Source: Candidatus Curtissbacteria bacterium (GTDB lineage: Bacteria; Patescibacteria; Microgenomatia; Curtissbacterales; GWA2-41-24). From it: DNA of 64,000 bases. The position numbers and the translations under genes are program-made. This document shows positions 40,595 through 48,082 of the stretch, one piece after another. The notes under the pieces are model-generated. The model did not search any database. It was not told the DNA's origin and saw nothing but the letters and a program-made list of their open reading frames with translations. Every line of letters begins with the position of its first letter. Within the stretch, counting starts at the first letter, position 1. The stretch is from NCBI GenBank assembly GCA_030647775.1, contig JAUSJC010000010.1:186001-250000 (forward strand), read 5' to 3'.

Positions 40595-43552
40595 ATGAAA
40601 CAAAGAAAATTCGATATTGATAAAGTTGACACCAGAAGCGCAGTCCGCGCCAAGGTTAGGAAAATTGGCCGCCAAATCCCCAAAGCGCCTAAAGACTTAT
40701 CTGAACCCGCCCTTTCCGAAAACGCCGCCTATATCGCCAAAACCCGCTACGCTTTTAGAAACGAAAAGGGCGAACCCATCGAATCTCCAAAAGACATGTT
40801 CTGGCGGATTGCCTACTACATAGGTGCAGCCGATGAAATCTACCTGCCTCGCGGCAAGGCGGGCCACGGCAAGAAGACCCACGAAAAATCGTCCCGCGAA
40901 TTTTACGAAATAATGGCAACCCAAAAGTTTATCCCCAACACGCCGACTTTAGTTAATTCCGGCAAAACCGGTCAGTCGCTTTCGGCCTGCTTCGTTCTTC
41001 CGGTTGAAGACAACCTCGAAAGCATTCTAAAAACCATGCACGATATGGCCATGATCCACAAGATGGGCGGCGGTACCGGTTTTTCTTTTTCCCACCTGCG
41101 CCCCAAAGACGATGTTATCGGGACTTCCAAGGGTAAGACCACCGGCCCGGTAGCCTTCTTGCAGGCTTATAACGACGTTACTTCCCAAATCCGTCAGGGC
41201 GGCGTCAGGCGCGGTGCCAATATGGGGATTCTCCATTACACCCATCCGGATATCCTGCGCTTTGCCGTCCACAAAGTCGACGAATTTTCCCTAACCAACT
41301 TCAATATTTCCGTCACTGTTACCGAAAATTTCATGAAAAAGGTTAAGGAAGATGAAAAGTATGTAACCCAGGAAGCCGATTTCGACCCGGTTATCGAAGA
41401 AATTAAAGAAGCCTACACCATCCGCGACTTGGATCTCAAAACCGTCAGGATTGAAGAAGGCGTTATCAAACTTTACGATATTTGCCGCTCCAAAACCCAA
41501 GGCGAAGGTTACGACCTTATAAATCCAAAAACGGGTAAAGTTACAGACCGGTTAAACGCCAAGAAATTCTTCGACCTTATCACCAAACTTGCCTGGCAGT
41601 ATGGCGACCCGGGCATGATCCTGATCGACAGGATTAACAGTTCCCGCGCCAACCCGGTTCCCAATATCGGCCCGATCGAAGCAACCAACCCCTGCGCCGA
41701 ACAGCCCCTGCACGCCTACGACGCCTGCACTTTAGGCTCCATCAACCTTGCCAAGTTTGTCGTAGATGCTGACGAAGGAAGCATCGCAGACCCTGAGCGC
41801 AGTCGAAGGGTCGTAGACGATAAATCAATCGACTGGCAGGAAATGGGAAATGTGATCGCGACTGCCGTCCATTTTCTCGATAACGTCTTGGATATGAATG
41901 AATATCCTGTTCCCGAGATCGACAAGATGACATCCGCTATTAGGAGAATCGGCCTTGGGGTTATGGGTTGGGCCGATATGCTTGTCAAACTTGGAATCGG
42001 CTACGATACCCGGGAAGCTTTCGACTTGGCCGAGAAAGTTATGAAATTTGTGCAGCGGGAAGCCGACAGTGCCAGCGTGGATCTTGCCAAAACCCGCGGC
42101 GTCTTTCCGGCTTTCAAAGGTTCCATTTACGACAAACCAGCCACTGGCCCTGAGCGAAGTCGAAGGGGCCAGATTCGTCCCCGAAACGGCGCCAGAACCA
42201 CCATTGCCCCAACCGGCACCATTTCCCTTCTTGCCGATTGTTCTTCCGGCATCGAACCGCATTTTGCCTTAACCTATGCCAAAAACACCATCGAAGGTAA
42301 ACGCCTTTTTAACACCAACTCTTATTTTAAAGAAGCGTTGGACGCCCGCGGGTTAGATTCCGAAGACCTGCTTGCCAAGATTAGCGAAAATAAGGGTTCC
42401 ATCCAAAACATGGACGAAATCCCCGAGGGCCTGAAAAAAACCTTTGTAGTCGCCGGTGATATCGCTCCGAAAGATCACGTCCAAGTGGCCGCCGCTTTCC
42501 AAAAGTTTACCGACAACGGCATTTCCAAAACAATCAACTTCTCCAACGAGGCAACTGTCGAGGATGTGCGCGAAGCTTACTGGTTAAGTTACGAACTTGG
42601 CTGCAATATGATCACTATTTACCGCGACGGTTCGCGCGTCAAGCAGGTTTTGGAAGTCAAAAAAGGTAAATCCTATTACGACCAGCTTACCGGTAAAAGA
42701 ACAGAGGCAGAAGCCAGCCAGGAGCCGGCGCTTCCTATAAAGCGCCGCACACCGCAGGAGGCTTGGGGCATGCGCGTTCGTAAAAAAGCCGATGTCGGTC
42801 AAGTCTATACTTCCGTTTTTCGTGATGTTGATGGTGCCCCGATTGAAGTTTTTGTCACCATCGGCAAAACCGGCGGCTATGTTGCCGGCGCGGCCGAAGT
42901 TACCGGGCGTCTGGCTTCGCGCGCCTTAAAATACGGCGCCACCTTGGAAGAAGTTGCCTCCGATCTTATCGGTATTGCCTGCGGCACTCCCTACGGTTTT
43001 GGTACTGAAAGCGTCCTTTCCGCCTTTGACGCTATCGGCAAATCCTTAATCGAAATTTCCAAGGCCAAACAGCTTCAGCTACCGATGGACAGTCAAGCAC
43101 AGGCGCAAAACTCGGAAGTTACCACCCTTTCAATTTCGAATCCTACAAACGGTAACGGCCCGCTTCGCCCGCTCAGCGAGGCGAGCCATACCAACGCCAA
43201 TGGCAACTCCAACGGACACACCCGCCCGACAACGCCTTCGACGTTAGTCGATGGCGGGCGGGCCAACGGTAATGGTCATACAAACGGTCCGCTTCGCCCG
43301 CTCAGCGAGGCGAGCCATACCAACGGTAGTAATGGGGTGCAGACAACCCTAAGCAGCCTGGTTGGTACTCCCGTTCCCCAGGTCGAAATCAAGCAGGGGA
43401 ATAACGGTCTGGTTATTGCCGCTTTGCACGATGAAGAAAAAGCCCTGGAAACCAAATTCACTTCCTGCCCGGACTGCGGATCACCGCTTGTCTACGCCGA
43501 AGGCTGCCGCAAATGCGTCAACGTCACCTGCGGCTGGAGTAAATGTAGTTAA
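40595..43552 (+). CDS. nrdJ: B12-dependent ribonucleotide reductase, class II (NrdJ)
   Basis: Makes deoxyribonucleotides using adenosylcobalamin. The 985-residue protein contains KFIPNTPTLVNSG near residue 110, GGTGFSFSHLRPK near 157, the active-site loop NPCAEQPLHAYDACTLGSIN near 363, PTGTISLLADCSSGIEPH near 537, a TSCPD domain at about 735-825, and a C-terminal zinc-binding CPDCG...CRKC...CGWSKCS tail that should carry the reducing cysteines. At least six palindromic repeats are built into the frame: LPRGKAG (83-90), DPERSRRV (399-406), GPERSRRGQ (518-526), and three in the linker 850-912, including the duplicated PLRPLSEASHTN. Regulated by NrdR. An adenosyltransferase gene at 47077 would supply its cofactor. 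Confidence 0.96.
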   Translation: MKQRKFDIDKVDTRSAVRAKVRKIGRQIPKAPKDLSEPALSENAAYIAKTRYAFRNEKGEPIESPKDMFWRIAYYIGAADEIYLPRGKAGHGKKTHEKSSREFYEIMATQKFIPNTPTLVNSGKTGQSLSACFVLPVEDNLESILKTMHDMAMIHKMGGGTGFSFSHLRPKDDVIGTSKGKTTGPVAFLQAYNDVTSQIRQGGVRRGANMGILHYTHPDILRFAVHKVDEFSLTNFNISVTVTENFMKKVKEDEKYVTQEADFDPVIEEIKEAYTIRDLDLKTVRIEEGVIKLYDICRSKTQGEGYDLINPKTGKVTDRLNAKKFFDLITKLAWQYGDPGMILIDRINSSRANPVPNIGPIEATNPCAEQPLHAYDACTLGSINLAKFVVDADEGSIADPERSRRVVDDKSIDWQEMGNVIATAVHFLDNVLDMNEYPVPEIDKMTSAIRRIGLGVMGWADMLVKLGIGYDTREAFDLAEKVMKFVQREADSASVDLAKTRGVFPAFKGSIYDKPATGPERSRRGQIRPRNGARTTIAPTGTISLLADCSSGIEPHFALTYAKNTIEGKRLFNTNSYFKEALDARGLDSEDLLAKISENKGSIQNMDEIPEGLKKTFVVAGDIAPKDHVQVAAAFQKFTDNGISKTINFSNEATVEDVREAYWLSYELGCNMITIYRDGSRVKQVLEVKKGKSYYDQLTGKRTEAEASQEPALPIKRRTPQEAWGMRVRKKADVGQVYTSVFRDVDGAPIEVFVTIGKTGGYVAGAAEVTGRLASRALKYGATLEEVASDLIGIACGTPYGFGTESVLSAFDAIGKSLIEISKAKQLQLPMDSQAQAQNSEVTTLSISNPTNGNGPLRPLSEASHTNANGNSNGHTRPTTPSTLVDGGRANGNGHTNGPLRPLSEASHTNGSNGVQTTLSSLVGTPVPQVEIKQGNNGLVIAALHDEEKALETKFTSCPDCGSPLVYAEGCRKCVNVTCGWSKCS
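40843..40863 (+). repeat. CCTGCC...GGCGGG element inside nrdJ
   Basis: CCTGCCTCGCGGCAAGGCGG(G), in frame, encoding LPRGKAG in a region where class II reductases normally have a short loop before the substrate domain. Confidence 0.65.
41789..41812 (+). repeat. CCTGAG element inside nrdJ (first)
   Basis: GACCCTGAGCGCAGTCGAAG then GGTC; a near-perfect palindrome at its ends (GACCC/GGGTC), encoding DPERSRRV between VVDADEGSIA and VDDKSIDWQE. Confidence 0.85.
42145..42172 (+). repeat. CCTGAG element inside nrdJ (second)
   Basis: CTGGCCCTGAGCGAAGTCGA then AGGGGCCAG, with extended arms CTGGCCC/GGGGCCAG, encoding the GPERSRRGQ insert just before the conserved IRPRNGARTTIAPTGTIS region. Confidence 0.85.
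43157..43326 (+). repeat. Palindromic and direct repeats in the nrdJ linker
   Basis: Two direct copies of about 40 nt, centred on CGCTTCGCCCGCTCAGCGAG (43157-43196 and 43286-43326), each containing an inverted TTCGCC/GGCGAG pair, flank a 42-nt palindrome CCCGCC...GGCGGGCGGG (43221-43262). They encode the low-complexity N/G/S/T/P linker between the TSCPD domain and the zinc tail. Confidence 0.85.
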
Positions 43553-43562
43553 CCCAACCGAC

Positions 43563-43745
43563 CGTCATTCTGGAGCGAAGCGATAGAATCTTGTTTACCA
43601 TTCCGAAGTCTTGACGAAGGATGGTCATTGCGAGCAAAGCGAAGCAATCTCTCTTATATTGTTCGAGCTTGTCGAGAACTTTCCTTTTTGTCATTCTGGC
43701 CATTCGGCCTTGAGCTCATGGTCGAAAGACTTGACCAGAATCTGC
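43563..43745 (+). repeat. Cluster of palindromic repeats after nrdJ
   Basis: The 206-nt gap is made almost wholly of repeats: GTCATTCTGGAGCGAAGCGA (43563), ATTCCGAAGTCTTGACGAAG (43600), TCATTGCGAGCAAAGCGAAG (43625), TTGTTCGAGCTTGTCGAGAA (43657) and GTCATTCTGGCCATTCGGCC ... GACCAGAAT (43690-43740). Confidence 0.75.
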
Positions 43746-43751
43746 TACAAT
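43746..43751 (+). promoter_or_regulatory. -10 box of the peptidase E-like gene, leaderless
   Basis: TACAAT, 7 nt before the GTG at 43759. No convincing -35 within the repeat cluster. Confidence 0.45.
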
Positions 43752-43758
43752 TTCCCTT

Positions 43759-44421
43759 GTGAAACTACTTTTAACTTCCGGCGGGATCACTAATGGCACC
43801 ATCAAAAACGCCTTGGCCGATCTTATCGGCAAACCGTTTTCCGAAACTTCTCTTGCCTTTATTCCAACGGCGGCCGATGTCGAAGACCATGACAAGTCCT
43901 GGCTCGTTAATGATCTTAACAACTGTAAGAATCTAGGCCTAAAACTCTTGGATATTGTCGATATTTCGGCTCTTTCCAAAGAACAATGGGAGCCAAGGCT
44001 GCAATCTGCCGACATTTTATTTTTCGGCGGCGGCAACACTTTCCATTTAATGTATTGGATCAACAAATCCGGCCTTGCCAAAAAACTGCCTGGCCTTTTA
44101 AAAACAAAAGTTTACGTCGGCCTAAGCGCCGGCAGCATGGTTGCCGGTAAAACAATTAGTCTAAGCGACTCCAAAAAACTTTACTACGAAGATATAAAAG
44201 GTTATCAGGGCGAAAAAGTTTTGGGTTTTGTCGATTTTCAAATCCGCCCGCACTTAAATTCTCCCCATTTTCCAGACGTTCAAGAAAAAAAATTGAGAAA
44301 ATTGGCTAAAAACGCAAAAGAAAAAGTTTACGCGATCGACGACAACATGGCCATAAAAGTGGTAGACTGCAAAGTGGAAGTAGTCGGTGAAGGCAAATAT
44401 CTAATCCTTAATTCTAAATAA
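43759..44421 (+). CDS. Peptidase S51 (dipeptidase E-like) family protein
   Basis: Protein of 220 residues of the peptidase S51 / alpha-aspartyl dipeptidase fold. It begins MKLLLTSGGITNGTIKNAL, has LAFIPTAADVED, the ADILFFGGGNTFHLMYW segment near residue 90, and the nucleophile elbow YVGLSAGSMVAG (Ser near residue 127), then the catalytic-histidine-like RPHLNSPHF. PepE hydrolyses Asp-X dipeptides, while related S51 enzymes process cyanophycin. The substrate here is undetermined. GTG start; the stop overlaps the next ATG (TAATG). Confidence 0.85.
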   Translation: MKLLLTSGGITNGTIKNALADLIGKPFSETSLAFIPTAADVEDHDKSWLVNDLNNCKNLGLKLLDIVDISALSKEQWEPRLQSADILFFGGGNTFHLMYWINKSGLAKKLPGLLKTKVYVGLSAGSMVAGKTISLSDSKKLYYEDIKGYQGEKVLGFVDFQIRPHLNSPHFPDVQEKKLRKLAKNAKEKVYAIDDNMAIKVVDCKVEVVGEGKYLILNSK

Positions 44422-45899
44422 TGGACATGGTCTTCGATATAAAAAACAATGCACGTAGGAAAAAATCTGTCAAAATCATAGAAGCAGCATTAAAACGTGG
44501 CATAGATCTATCATCATTGTCAGAGGATGTAGTCATAACAGAGGTTAAAGAAGGTGGGGTTGGTGATGATTATCATATAACTATCACTTACAGTTCGGAT
44601 CAACTAAACAAAAAGAAGACTATGCCTGTCCCAAGTACGTCAATGCCACTTGCGGCTGATCAAAATGCAGCTAACCCTGCGTCATACCCCTCCAAAAAAA
44701 TGGGAACATATTTCTTTAGATTTATAACACCTACACGTTTAACCTTCAGTGACTGGTTAGTACACCAGAAGTGGGAACAGAATGGAATAAAAGTAAATCT
44801 ACCTTCGGTTAACGCCGAGATGATGGTTTTTGATAAAAGAATAAAACATAAAGGGACTTTTATGCACTATGGCCTCGGTTGCGACATAAAAATAATGAGC
44901 CAAAACGAAAAAGAAGCAAAATTACGATCAGAAGTAATAGTCCTAGAATTTTTAACACTCATTTCCTATCTAGAGAAATGTTATTTTGGCGCTCCGTCAA
45001 TGATCTTAGAATACGAATATCCAGAAGAGGGCACAAGCATTAAAAATTACTCAGCAATTATATTTGATAACAACTATATTCCTAAGGAAATAAGTCCGAG
45101 GCCGATTAACATTCAAAGGCTGCAAATTTTTTTAAATAAATTTGAACCACTGGAACCCAATAAAAAAATGTCCATAAGTCAAACATTACATTGGTTTTGG
45201 AAAGCTCTTGGTGCTGCCGACAAAAGAGACAGATTCTTAAGTCTTTGGATTGCACTGGAATTTTTAGAGGAGGAACTTAAAAAAAGATATGGTCTGGCAG
45301 CTTCCAAGTCCACTTTGCCTAAGTGTCCACACTGTAAAAACAACATAGACGCTTGCCCAAAATGTAAAAAGCCAGATCCTTTTTATAAAACAAATACCGG
45401 TTTTACAGGCTATAAAGAAATTGAGAAAGCTATCAAGGGAAAAACACTAAAATTTGACCAAATCCATGCTTACAGAAGTAAATTAATTCATGGTAATAAC
45501 ATCACCGTTAGGGAGGTAGACGACTCAATAATGTCTACAGTCATATTGATTAATTTGGCAATTTTGACATTAATGGACATGAGTACCGATCCTGATGTTA
45601 ATGCTAGTGATGCAATAGAAATGGCAAAAGGATCAATAAGGAAATTAGCATTGCCAATAATGTATAGATTTGATGGGGAGATCAAAGTAAGCGAAATACC
45701 AGAAATAGACCATACGGAAAAGCAACCCTTCGTTTCTGGCGATTTTGATTTACATTTTAAGATTATTAACGGTTTTAAGATTGAAACAGATGGTAAATTA
45801 AGACACCAATTCCATGGAGTTTTTCAAAGTGGTAAGGTTAAAAAGATTTTAATGGTTGATGAGTCTGAAATCGTGGAAAAAGTTTGGGAAATTATTTAA
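44421..45899 (+). CDS. HEPN (Apea-like) protein with zinc-ribbon insert, unknown
   Basis: Protein of 492 residues, not recognised overall. The central part looks like an Apea-type HEPN domain: KRDRFLSLWIALEFLEEELKKRYG near residue 270, a small zinc-ribbon insert (CPHC...CPKC, about 302-316), and YRSKLIHGNNI with the HEPN Rx4H motif at Arg352-His357. Such motifs are the active site of many HEPN RNases. N- and C-terminal parts (about 80-250 and 430-492) are of unknown fold. Codon use is richer in A/T-ending codons (many ATA, AGA) than the neighbours, suggesting recent arrival. Overlaps the peptidase gene by 1 nt. Confidence 0.6.
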   Translation: MDMVFDIKNNARRKKSVKIIEAALKRGIDLSSLSEDVVITEVKEGGVGDDYHITITYSSDQLNKKKTMPVPSTSMPLAADQNAANPASYPSKKMGTYFFRFITPTRLTFSDWLVHQKWEQNGIKVNLPSVNAEMMVFDKRIKHKGTFMHYGLGCDIKIMSQNEKEAKLRSEVIVLEFLTLISYLEKCYFGAPSMILEYEYPEEGTSIKNYSAIIFDNNYIPKEISPRPINIQRLQIFLNKFEPLEPNKKMSISQTLHWFWKALGAADKRDRFLSLWIALEFLEEELKKRYGLAASKSTLPKCPHCKNNIDACPKCKKPDPFYKTNTGFTGYKEIEKAIKGKTLKFDQIHAYRSKLIHGNNITVREVDDSIMSTVILINLAILTLMDMSTDPDVNASDAIEMAKGSIRKLALPIMYRFDGEIKVSEIPEIDHTEKQPFVSGDFDLHFKIINGFKIETDGKLRHQFHGVFQSGKVKKILMVDESEIVEKVWEII

Positions 45900-45996
45900 A
45901 CCCTATCTATTCCAAATGCTATACAAAATTATGCCTGCCCCAAAAAAAAGGAATCGCCCAATCCTTCCGCTCCGCGCCATAATTCGCCCGAAATAG

Positions 45997-46048
45997 TATA
46001 ATACCAGGACGGAAAGGAGGATAAGTAAATTTAATCAATAAATTTACT
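45997..46048 (+). promoter_or_regulatory. Cold-shock gene leader: promoter, RBS and spacer hairpin
   Basis: TATAAT (45997-46002), then a strong Shine-Dalgarno GGAAAGGAGG (46011-46020), then a perfect 10-bp stem AGTAAATTTA / TAAATTTACT (46024-46033 / 46039-46048) with a 5-nt loop, and the ATG at 46057. The RBS is 36 nt from the ATG in the open chain, but about 11 nt when the hairpin forms. Confidence 0.65.
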
Positions 46049-46056
46049 AAAATACT

Positions 46057-46257
46057 ATGAATGGAGTAGTTAAAACAAAAATAGATAAAGGATTCGGATT
46101 TATTTCTCGTGAAGGAGAATCAAAGGATCTTTTCTTTCACTCTACGGATTTGAGCGGTGTCACTTTTGAAGAACTTCAAATAGGGGCAGCCGTCACGTTT
46201 GATGTTGAGAATGGTGAAAAAGGCCCAAGTGCAAAAAATGTAAAACTTGCTGCGTAA
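46057..46257 (+). CDS. Cold-shock domain protein
   Basis: RNA/DNA-binding OB-fold protein of 66 residues. RNP-1-like KGFGFISRE at residues 11-19 and RNP-2-like KDLFFHSTDL at 23-32, followed by GAAVTFDVENGEKGPSAKNV, match the CspA family. It probably works as an RNA chaperone. The leader hairpin placed between RBS and start could make translation depend on temperature. An intrinsic terminator follows directly. Confidence 0.95.
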   Translation: MNGVVKTKIDKGFGFISREGESKDLFFHSTDLSGVTFEELQIGAAVTFDVENGEKGPSAKNVKLAA

Positions 46258-46280
46258 AGTTTACAAAGTAATACAAAAAA

Positions 46281-46305
46281 GCCTTGCTTTATGCAAGGTT
46301 TTTTT
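46281..46305 (+). terminator. Intrinsic terminator of the cold-shock gene
   Basis: GCCTTGC-tttat-GCAAGG followed by TTTTTTT. Confidence 0.9.
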
Positions 46306-46418
46306 GTGCTCTTACACGCCGTAATTTCTCGAGGCAAAACGTTGCCGAAGATCCAGAGAGCAAGATAGCGAGCTGGAAACCTTAATTAGCCTCATTTTCG
46401 TTTGTTTCCAATTACTGA

Positions 46419-46424
46419 TATACT
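46419..46424 (+). promoter_or_regulatory. -10 box of the PsbP-like gene, leaderless
   Basis: TATACT, 6 nt before the ATG at 46431. Confidence 0.5.
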
Positions 46425-46430
46425 AAAGTT

Positions 46431-47087
46431 ATGTCTGCCAAAAGTCGAGTTATCGAGACCCTGAGCCTATCGAAGGGGGGATTTGCCCAACCCGCAGTAG
46501 TTCTTATCCTGCTCGGCATTTTTGCCGCAGCTTTTTTTAACTTCAAAAATATCACAAAATGGGTTGCCTCTTTGGCGCCGCCGCCCCCCGTCTATCAAAA
46601 CACCATCCCCCAGTGGCAAGTTTATAAAAACCAGACTCATGAATTCTCCATTGAATATCCCAACGGTTGGTTTGTTAGAAGTTACGGTGATTACGCCGCC
46701 AATTTCCAAACGACCGACCTAAAACTGGGCGAAGCGACCCCTGGTGCAATTAGGGTTAAATTTGCGGCTCTTAAAGAAAACGTGGATCAAGCCGAATTTG
46801 AAAAGATTTATAAAATCGGCGTGGGCGTTGATATTTATGAGCCCCTTGATGTCAAATCAATAATCGCCAAAGTCAAAAACCTGATGTTTGGTCAATACAG
46901 GGGAGTGGAATATGTCGTTAACCGCAGCTTTTCCGCCCTCGAAGGCCCCCGCGGCCAGTTTACCCATTTTTACTCGGTTAATAAAAATGGGGTAATCCTA
47001 CAGTTTTTCTCGGCAGCCGATACAAAAGATGCCCATCAGAAATCCGACGCGATTTTCCGGAAGATGATTGCCACGCTTAGGTTTTAG
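46431..47087 (+). CDS. Membrane-anchored PsbP-like protein with repeat-encoded N-terminus
   Basis: Protein of 218 residues: a short cytoplasmic stretch, one helix (AVVLILLGIFAAAFFNF at about 22-38), a proline linker (APPPPVY), and an outside domain with HEFSIEYPNGWFVRSYG and a closing ATLRF, typical of the PsbP/MOG1-type fold used by many small CPR surface proteins. Residues 4-17 (KSRVIETLSLSKGG) are encoded by a CCTGAG-type palindrome and are nearly the same as residues 10-21 of GltX. The function is unknown. The 3' end overlaps the convergent gene by 11 nt. Confidence 0.65.
   Translation: MSAKSRVIETLSLSKGGFAQPAVVLILLGIFAAAFFNFKNITKWVASLAPPPPVYQNTIPQWQVYKNQTHEFSIEYPNGWFVRSYGDYAANFQTTDLKLGEATPGAIRVKFAALKENVDQAEFEKIYKIGVGVDIYEPLDVKSIIAKVKNLMFGQYRGVEYVVNRSFSALEGPRGQFTHFYSVNKNGVILQFFSAADTKDAHQKSDAIFRKMIATLRF
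46454..46479 (+). repeat. CCTGAG element at the start of the PsbP-like gene
   Basis: ATCGAGACCCTGAGCCTATC then GAAGGG, in frame, coding IETLSLSKG; the same sequence in the same frame begins gltX. Confidence 0.8.
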
Positions 47088-47688
47088 ATCTGCCTTTCCA
47101 AATCCGTTCTGTTTCCCCGTCCAATTTGTTGGCGTATCTAGCCAAAACGAATAGCCAATCTGAAAGCCTATTAATATAAGGGAGGATCGCCGCGTTTATT
47201 TTTTCCTCTTCCGCGAGTGTCACAATTGCCCGCTCGGCCCGTCTTGCCGTTGCCCGGGCCAGATGTAATTTCGATCCGCTGGAACTTCCGCCCGGCAAAA
47301 TAAAATTCTTGAGTTTGAGCAGCTGCCGATCCATCCGGTCGATTTCTTTCTCTAAGCGTGTAATATGAGCTCTAGTAATTTTGGGAATTTTCACCTTTAC
47401 ATTTTTTGGCGTGGCTAAATTACTTCCTAAAACCATCAGTTCTGCCTGAACTCTTTCTAATTTTTTTGTCATCGCGAGCGAAGCGAAGCGATCTCTTTTA
47501 TAATCAGAATCGAGATTGCTTCGTCGTTCCACTCCTCGTAATGACAGGTCGGATAGAACAACTCCTATCAAGCTGTTCAGCTCATCCACCGTTCCATAAG
47601 CCGCTATCCTCGCCGAATTTTTCTCCACCCTCTCGCCGCCAAATAGGGAAGTCGTACCGCTGTCTCCGGTCTTTGTGTAAATCTTCAC
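47077..47688 (-). CDS. ATP:cob(I)alamin adenosyltransferase (PduO-type)
   Basis: Makes adenosylcobalamin, the cofactor of NrdJ. The 203-residue protein has the PduO start KIYTKTGDSGTTSLFGGERV, AAYGTVDELNSLIG near residue 30, FILPGGSSSGSKLHLARATARRAERAI near 127 and the terminal YINRLSDWLFVLARYANK. Residues about 48-75 (SLRGVERRSNLDSDYKRDRFASLAMT) interrupt the helix that normally joins LSDL to VQAEL; this insert is encoded by a palindromic repeat, in frame (47466-47545). The start is GTG with TATTAT 7 nt upstream. CPR cells rarely make B12, so salvage is implied. Confidence 0.93.
   Translation of the reverse strand: MKIYTKTGDSGTTSLFGGERVEKNSARIAAYGTVDELNSLIGVVLSDLSLRGVERRSNLDSDYKRDRFASLAMTKKLERVQAELMVLGSNLATPKNVKVKIPKITRAHITRLEKEIDRMDRQLLKLKNFILPGGSSSGSKLHLARATARRAERAIVTLAEEEKINAAILPYINRLSDWLFVLARYANKLDGETERIWKGRSKT
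47466..47545 (-). repeat. TCATTGCGAG-type palindrome inside the adenosyltransferase gene
   Basis: Outer arms GTCATCGCGAGCGAAGCGAA (47470) and ...CTCCTCGTAATGAC (47543), inner CGATCTC/GAGATTG arms; coding in frame for 26-28 residues. Confidence 0.85.
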
Positions 47689-47726
47689 CGGTCAAATAAT
47701 ATCATAGCCGGTCGGTTCTGTTAAAA

Positions 47727-47767
47727 TATACAGTGCCATGCGGTCCTCACAGGCTGCGGGCCTAATA
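47727..47767 (-). promoter_or_regulatory. Three-copy upstream motif, copy before the adenosyltransferase gene
   Basis: Minus strand: TAGGCCCGCAGCCTGTGAGG then ACCGCATGGCACTGTATATT. This copy lacks the palindromic insert present in the other two. It lies 39 nt upstream of the minus-strand gene and also within the leader of the plus-strand gene at 47789. Confidence 0.6.
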
Positions 47768-47788
47768 CAGTAGAGGAGGTGACTCTAT

Positions 47789-48016
47789 ATGTTTGTACTA
47801 CTTGCTCAAATGATGCGCTACGGTAACCAGTCCGGTGTTACTACAAGGTCAAATGACGGTACGGATCTACATAGCTCAATGATGGGCTGGGCGGGCAGCA
47901 ACCAGAATATTTTCTGGATCGACTCACTCCTGAGTTTGGTCACTTGGATTTTGGTTATTGCCGTTTTGTTTGCTCTTTTCAGATGGCTTTGGAAAAAGGG
48001 AGACAAGGGAAGATAA
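47789..48016 (+). CDS. Small membrane protein, unknown
   Basis: Protein of 75 residues with a Met/Gln/Ser-rich N-terminal part and one helix (IDSLLSLVTWILVIAVLFALFRWLW) followed by a basic end. It has a strong Shine-Dalgarno sequence (GAGGAGGT, 47773-47780) 8 nt before the ATG. It directly precedes the csoR-led metal island, and its Met-rich outside stretch (MMRY, HSSMMGW) would suit copper contact; this is inference only. Confidence 0.6.
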   Translation: MFVLLAQMMRYGNQSGVTTRSNDGTDLHSSMMGWAGSNQNIFWIDSLLSLVTWILVIAVLFALFRWLWKKGDKGR

Positions 48017-48032
48017 AGCGGATTATTCCTTG

Positions 48033-48082
48033 TTGACACCAATGATATATTTTCCCTAATATATCCTCATAGGGAGGATATA
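48033..48082 (+). promoter_or_regulatory. csoR promoter with operator-like palindrome
   Basis: TTGACA (48033-48038), 18 nt, TAATAT (48057-48062). The palindrome TATATCCT-catAGGG-AGGATATA (48060-48082) overlaps the -10 and the Shine-Dalgarno sequence AGGGAGG, a good place for the CsoR repressor. CsoR operators are typically G/C-tract palindromes flanked by A/T. Confidence 0.6.

Noticed and set aside
43553..43758. Possible small RNA gene in the repeat cluster after nrdJ
   Set aside because: The hairpins are accounted for by known repeat families of this window; no promoter or terminator frames a transcript.
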